A program made the translations under genes and the position numbers. This document shows positions 54,694 through 61,600 of a stretch of DNA of 64,000 nt, in pieces (position 1 is the first letter of the stretch; each line of letters opens with the position of its first letter). The DNA is from JANNXQ01 sp031425095. Lineage in GTDB: Bacteria > Verrucomicrobiota > Verrucomicrobiia > Chthoniobacterales > Chthoniobacteraceae. The notes under the pieces are model-generated. The model worked only from the letters and a program-made list of their open reading frames with translations, had not been told where the DNA came from and did no database searches. The DNA is taken from the NCBI GenBank assembly GCA_031425095.1, contig JANPIS010000448.1:13356-77355 (forward strand), given 5' to 3'.

Positions 54694-55305
54694 CTAGTAG
54701 CCAGACGGAAATCCGTGCACTCCCGCGGGACGATAGCTCCCGATTGCCGCCTTCTCGTTCGGCGAACGCTCTTCGACGCTGCCGACGACAACTCCCGGAT
54801 TGCCCCGCACCATCGACCGTGGTGGCACCCCGACGAGCACGATCGTGCCCGCACCGACCACGCTGCCCTCGCCAATCGCCACCCCCGGCGCGATGAAACT
54901 CTGCGCCGCGATCCAGGAGTGCCCGCCGATTTCCACCGGCTTCACGATGAGATCGAAACCCGGCGCACGGAAATCGTGTGATCCCGAGCAAATGAAGACG
55001 CGCTGCGAAATGCAGACGCTGGGCCCGATCGTGACTTGCCCGAGGCTCAGAATCAGCACGTCGTCACCGATCCACACGTCGCGCCCGATCTTCAGCCGCC
55101 AGGGGAAGGTGACATTCACTCCCGATCGCACCACCACCCGCGGCCCGATCTCGGCGCCGAAGAGCCGCAACAGCGCCACACGGACCCGTGAGGGCCACGG
55201 CCAGGGAGTGAGGAAAAAGATGCATTTTACGGCGACCCAGAGGGCCTCTTTCCAGCGCGGTGCGCCGCGGTCGAAATCGCCGGTGTTGTAGCCTTGGAGT
55301 TCCAT
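54694..55305 (-). CDS. WcaF-like hexapeptide acetyltransferase
   Basis: This 203-residue protein has a left-handed beta-helix of hexapeptide repeats (VVVRSGVNVTFPWRLKIGRDVWIGDDVLILSLG, VTIGPSVCISQRVFICSGSHDF, IGGHSWIAAQSFIAPGVAIGEGSVVGAGTIV). The N-terminal WVAVKCIFFLTPWPWPSRVRVALLRLFGA segment matches the colanic acid WcaF group. The SGSHDF histidine is the likely catalytic base. It would O-acetylate a sugar using acetyl-CoA. It is the first gene of a two-gene unit with the GT4 enzyme and is divergent from the megasynthase gene. Confidence 0.85.
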   Translation of the reverse strand: MELQGYNTGDFDRGAPRWKEALWVAVKCIFFLTPWPWPSRVRVALLRLFGAEIGPRVVVRSGVNVTFPWRLKIGRDVWIGDDVLILSLGQVTIGPSVCISQRVFICSGSHDFRAPGFDLIVKPVEIGGHSWIAAQSFIAPGVAIGEGSVVGAGTIVLVGVPPRSMVRGNPGVVVGSVEERSPNEKAAIGSYRPAGVHGFPSGY

Positions 55306-55612
55306 TAGTTCACGCCGTCCGGCCGGGTTTCACTGGCATACCCATTGCTGATCATTTGTTGGGAAAATCGGACATGACTTGAACGCTGCCGGGCACTGTG
55401 CTCGCGCTGATTCGGGTCCACCATTTCCGCCACACCGCCTGCCACGCAAACAAATTCATGATCACAGGTCCGAATATCGCATCGAGTTTGCCGCATGAGC
55501 ACAGGCGCGACTGATTTCGGCTTGCCTGGAGCAACGGTGAGAGAGCAATCGAGATTCATGTTCACGGATGGCATGAGCCAATTGCGTTCCTCGCGGCCCG
55601 CCCACTGATTTC
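55306..55612. other. Divergent intergenic region upstream of the megasynthase
   Basis: This 307-base gap lies between the minus-strand acetyltransferase and the plus-strand NRPS-PKS gene and should hold both promoters. It is more AT-rich than its neighbours around 55340-55380. A minus-strand 89-codon frame (55305-55574) exists here but has no recognisable features and overlaps the acetyltransferase start. No clear operator or hairpin was seen. Confidence 0.5.
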
Positions 55613-58600
55613 ATGCCCGCCGACGCTCCCCTGCCCCGCCTGATCTCCGCGCAAGTCGCGGCGACCCCGGATGCGATCGCCGTTCGCCGCGGCGGGAGCA
55701 CTCTGACCTACCGCACGCTGCATTTCCGTGCCAGCAGACTGGCCGCGCGACTGCGCGATCTCGGCGTGAAGGAAGAGACCACCGTAGCCGTGCTCGCCTC
55801 GCGTTCACTGGACACAGTCGTTGCGATCCTCGCGATTCACTACGCCGGCGGCGCCTACGTGCCCCTCGATCCCGACTATCCCCTGGAAATTCTAACCTTC
55901 ACGCTCGCGGATTGCGGCGCGGAGGTCGTGGTCGGCTCGTCCGAGGAACTGGCGAAGCTCCCTGCACATGCGCTCACCGCCGTAGCGCTCGAAGATGCGG
56001 CCGAGTCGTCTCCGGCGCTCCCGGAGATCGCGCCATGCCCTGCTGAATCGCTGGCGTATGTCATCTACACGTCGGGTTCCACCGGTCAGCCAAAAGGCGT
56101 GCTCGTCACCCACGGCAACCTCGCGCATTCCACGAATGCCCGCCGCACCTGCTACGCCCAATCGCCGCAGCGTTTCCTCCTGCTCTCGTCCTTTGCGTTC
56201 GATAGTTCGGTGGCCGGACTTTTCTGGACGCTCTCCACTGGCGGCACGCTCGTGCTCGCTTCCGGTGAAGAGCGCGACCCCGGCGCACTCGCCGCGCTGA
56301 TCGCCGCCGAGCGCATCACGCACACGCTTTGTCTGCCAGCGCTCCACATGCTTCTGCTCGGAGCCGCAACCGCCGCCCAACTCCGCACCCTCGAATGCGT
56401 GATCGTCGCCGGTGAAGCGTGCCCGCCGACGCTCCCAGCCCTGCACGCCCGCCACCTTCCGCACGCAGAACTCTGCAACGAATACGGCCCGACCGAAGGC
56501 ACCGTCTGGACGACCTTCGCCCGACTCTCTTCCACACCGGCCGATGTCACGATCGGGCAGCCGATCCCAGGAGCCTTGGTGCTCTTGCTCGATGAAAATG
56601 GCGAGGCCGCCGAAGCCGGCGAGATCCACATTGGCGGCCCGGGGGTGGCGCGTGGCTACTGGAACCGTCCCGACCTCACCGCCGAAAGCTTTTTCACGAA
56701 TCCATCTGGCACCCGCCTGTACAAAACCGGCGACCGCGCGCGCCGTCGCCCGGATGGCAATCTGGAATTCCTCGGCCGCATCGACCGTCAGGTAAAAATC
56801 CGTGGCTACCGCGTCGAGCTCGAAGCCATCGAGGCCGCTCTGCTCAGCCAGCCGATGGTCCGAGCGGCGGCTGTCCTGTTGCGCGAAGATGAGCCCGGCG
56901 ATCCGCGGCTGATTGCATATGTCGCACCGGCGGACTGCGCGATCGCCCCGCTGCGCGCGGCCCTTGCCGAAATGCTTCCGCCCTTCATGCAGCCCTCGGC
57001 CTTCGTCGCGCTCGGCACTCTGCCGCAGATGCCGAATGGCAAAGTGAACTACGCCGCACTCCCCGCGCCGAGCCGCGAACGCCCGGCGCTCGACTCCCCT
57101 TACGCACCGCCACGCGACACGCTGGAACAAGCGCTCGCCGCCGACTGGTGCAGCGCTCTCCGGCTCTATCGCGTCGGCATTCACGATCGTTTCTTCGAGC
57201 TTGGCGGCGACTCGCTGCGCGCGGCGGAGCTCTGCGCGCGCTTGCAGGAAAAGCTCGGCGAGCCCGTCTTCGTCGTCGCGATCTTCGAGGCTCCGACCAT
57301 TGCCCAGCTCGCCGCTTATCTCCGCCGCCACTACGCGGCTGCCGTCGGGCGCGTCTTCGGGGAAAAGCCGGTGAGCGAGCCCACCACCGAGCGCCGGATC
57401 GACGCTGCTCGTCTGGCCGGCGTGCGCAGCCTGATCGTCCGCGGCCCACGACCCACCCCAGTCGCGCGGCGCAAAAATCGCCGCGCCATCTTCATCCTCG
57501 CACCGCCGCGCTCCGGCACGACGCTGCTCCGCGCGATGCTCGCCCGGCATCCGTCGCTTTTCACTGCGTCCGAGCTGCGCCTGCTCGGCTTCCGAACGCT
57601 CGGAGAACGGCGTGGCGCATACTCCGGCAGTGAGAGCGTCTGGCGTCAGGGTCTGATCGCGGCGATCGCGGAGAGCAAAGGCTGCGACGCCGCGGAAGCC
57701 GCACAGCTGCTCGATTCCTACGAACGCCTCGATCTCGGCACGGGTGAATTTTACGCACTCATCCAGCAATGGCTCGGGGAGCGCGTGCTCGTGGACAAGT
57801 CGCCATCCTACGCGCTCGATCCCGACTGCCTCCGCCACGCCGAATCGCTTTTCGACGAGGCCTTCTACATCCACCTCGCGCGACACCCTTACGAGATGAT
57901 CCGCTCCTTCGAGAGTCGGCACATGGATCGCATCTACCTGCCCGGAGCAGAGGATCTCAGCGCACGCGAAGCCGGTGAAGCCGTCTGGCTCATCGCCCAC
58001 CGAAACATCCGCGATTTCCTGGCGACGATTCCGTCGAGCCGACGCTTCGATCTGCGCTTCTCCGATCTCGTCAGCCACCCCCGCGAGCAGCTCGAAGCGC
58101 TCTGCGCCGCGGCCGGCCTCGAGTTCGACGCTGCCCTGCTCGATCCTTACGAAGGCGTCGCCGCGTCGGCAGAAGATCGCATTCACACCCCCGACGATCC
58201 GCGTTTCCATGCACACGGCGCGATCAAACCCGAGATCGCCGAAGGCTGGCGCGGTGTGCTCCAGGATAATTTCCTCTCCGATCTCACCTGGGAACTCGCC
58301 GCGGAACTTGGCTACGAAAAACCTGTCGAGCTACGCTCCGTCCAATCGGTCCCCGACGACGCTATCGCGATCATCGGCATGGCCGGGCGCTTTCCCGGAG
58401 CGCGGAATGTGGAGAAATTCTGGAAAAATCTCTGCGCCGGCGTGGAGTCGATCCGCCCATTCACGGAAGACGAACTCCGCGCCTCCGGCATCGATCCGGC
58501 CATCGTCACCGAGCCCGGCTACGTGAATGCCGGCGCCCAGATCGACGACGCCGACAAGTTCGCCGCCGGGTTCTTCGGCTACACTCCGCGCGAGGCGGAG

Positions 58601-61600
58601 CTCATGGATCCACAGCAGCGCGTGTTTTTGGAATGCGCGTGGGAAGCCTTTGAACACGCGGGCTGCGACGTGGCCCGCTTCCCCGGCGCCATCGGCGTCT
58701 TCGCCGGACTCGCGCTCAACGACTACTTCCAATTCAACCTCGCCACGCGCCCCGAGCTCGCCCCACTGCTCGGGACGTACGCACTGACGCTGGGCAACGA
58801 GAAGGACTTCGTGGCCACGCGCGTCGCCCACAAGCTCCGCCTGCGCGGCCCGGCGATCGGCATCCAGACAGCCTGCTCCACTTCGCTCGTCGCGCTCCAT
58901 CTCGCCTGCCAGAGCCTGCGCAGTGGCGAAAGCGACATGGCGCTCGTCGGCGGTGGACGCATCAGCGTGCCGCTGCACGCGGGCTACCCCTACGTCGATG
59001 GCGGCATCCCCTCACCCGATGGCCACTGCCGCGCCTTCGATGCGCAGGCCCGCGGCTGCGTGCCCGCGAGCGGGATCGCTGCAGTCGTGATCAAGCGCCT
59101 CGCCGACGCCCTGCGTGACGGCGACCACATTTACAGCGTCATCCGCGGCACCGCGATCAACAACGACGCCGGCAACAAGGCCGGCTTCACCGCGCCTTCC
59201 GTGGAGGGCCAGGCCGCCGTCATCGCCCGCGCGCACACCGCCGCCGGGGTGTCCGCCGAGACGATCGGCTACGTCGAAGCGCACGGCACCGGCACGAGCC
59301 TGGGCGACCCGATCGAAATCGCCGGCCTCACCCGAGCCTTCCGCGAGACGACGGATGCGACCGGCTTTTGCCGCATCGGCTCCGTGAAGACGAATATCGG
59401 CCACCTCGACACCGGCGCCGGCGCGGCCGGACTGATCAAGGCCGCGCTCGCCCTCGATCGCGGCGTGATCCCGCCGAGCTTGCACTTCACCGCGCCGAAT
59501 CCGCAGATCGATTTCGCCCGCAGCCCCTTCGTCGTGAACGCAGCACTCACGGAATGGCCGCGCGGACGCGAACCGCGGCGCGCGGGCGTGAGCAGCTTTG
59601 GCATCGGCGGCACCAATGCCCACGCCGTGATCGAAGAGGCTCCGCTCGTCCAGAGCGACCCGCCCTCCAGCCCGTGGCAACTCCTCGTCCTCTCCGCCCG
59701 CACCCGCCGCGCGCTGGAAGACGCCACGGCCAATCTCGCGCAGCATCTGCGGGAAAATTCCGGCCTGAATCTGGCCGATGTCGCGCACACTCTGCAGAGT
59801 GGTCGCCGCGTTTTCGAGCATCGCCGCTTCGTGGTCGCGCGCGACGTGACCGAGGCCGAGCGGCTCCTGCGCAAACGTGATCCCCGGCGCGTCTTCAGCA
59901 CCGGCGTCGCCAGGGGGGGCGCTCCACTTCCCCCCGCCCCGCGCAGCGACATCAACGAACTCGAAGCAATCGGCCACCGCTGGCTCGCCGGCGCCGAAAT
60001 CGACTGGACCGGTCTGCACGCCGGCGAACGCCGCCTGCGCGTCCCGCTGCCCACCTATCCCTTCGAGCGCGAACGCTACTGGCTCGGTGGATGGCGCGCT
60101 CCGAGCGCCATGCCAAACCAATGCGCGCCAGCGCCTCACTCGAGTGAGCGCCCTGCGGTCGAGAGCGATACTCATGGCGCTCGGAGCGCGCCATCCACCG
60201 CGCTCGATCAGTTGCGCGCCTTTCTCCACGGCATGTCCGGCGTCGCCATGGAAAAAATGGCGCCCGAGACGACGCTGCTCGAGTTGGGCTTCGACTCGCT
60301 CTTCCTCACGCAGGTCGCCCTCGCGCTGCGGAAGAAGTTCGGCGTCGAGATCACTTTCCGTCAGCTCTTCGAGGAGTTCGCCAGCATCGGCGCGCTCTCC
60401 GCCCTCGTGACCCAGGCGTCCCCGCCTGCGAATACCTCCGCCCCGCGGAGACCTGGAGAAGTCCGTGCGAGTTCCGGCCCGCAATCCTCCTCCACAAGCG
60501 GGACGCCCGCGTCACCACACGGCCCCTTCCGCCCGATCCAAAAAGACGCCGCGGACGAACTCACCGCCACGCAACGCGAACACCTCGCCGCACTCACGGC
60601 GCGCTACACCGCTCGCACCGCAAAGTCGAAGGCGCGCACCCAACGCGACCGCGCCCACTTCGCCGATCCGCGCTCCGTCTCCGGCTTCCGGCCTTACTGG
60701 AAAGAGCTCACGTATCCGATCGTCGTCGAGCGTTCCGCGGGCGCGCGGATGTGGGACGCGGATGGCCACGAGTATCTCGATTTCACGATGGGTTTCGGCA
60801 CGAACCTGTTCGGACATTCGCCGGCCTTCGTCACCGAGGCGATCAGCGCACAGCTCGCGCGGGGAATCGAGATCGGCCCGCAATCACCCGTCGCGGGAGA
60901 AGTCGCGCAGATGCTCTGCGCAGCGAGCGGCATGGATCGCGCGGCCTTCACCAACACCGGCTCTGAGGCGGTGCTCGCCGCGGTGCGCGTCGCGCGCACG
61001 GTCACCGGCCGCAGCCTGATCGCCACCTTCAGCGGCTACCACGGGATCAATGACGAATTCCTCATCCGCGGAAAAACGATCGACGGCGAGCGCCGCTCGA
61101 TGCCCATCGCGCCAGGCATCCCGGATCACATCGCCAGCGGAGTGCTCGCGCTCGACTACGGGACCGCCGAATCGCTTGAAATTCTGCGCGCGCGCGCCCA
61201 CGAGATCGCCGCGGTTCTCGTCGAGCCGGTGCAAAGCCGCCACCCGGATCTGCAACCGCGCGAGTTCCTCCACGAAGTGCGCCGCATCACACGCGAGGCT
61301 GGCGCGGCGCTGGTCTTCGACGAAGTAATCACCGGCTTCCGCTGCCATCCCGGCGGCGCGCAGGCGTGGTTCGACGTGCGCGCGGATCTTGTCACTTACG
61401 GCAAAATCATCGGCGGCGGACTCCCGATGGGCGCGCTGTGCGGCCGGCGGGAATACATGGACGCGCTCGACGGCGGGACGTGGAGCTTCGGAGACGACTC
61501 GCGCCCAGAGGTTGGGGTGACGTTCTTCGCCGGCACCTTCGTGCGCCATCCGCTGGCGATGGCGGCGTCGCACGCGGTGCTCACCTTCCTGAAAGCCGAC

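Noticed and set aside
55305..55574. 89-codon minus-strand ORF upstream of the acetyltransferase gene
   Set aside because: It has an ATG but no recognisable domain, overlaps the neighbouring start codon and lies in a region expected to hold divergent promoters.
59905..59945. G7 and C6 homopolymer runs in the KS-to-ACP linker as a possible frameshift
   Set aside because: The reading frame is the same before and after, and both the KS and ACP motifs are in register, so no frameshift is needed.
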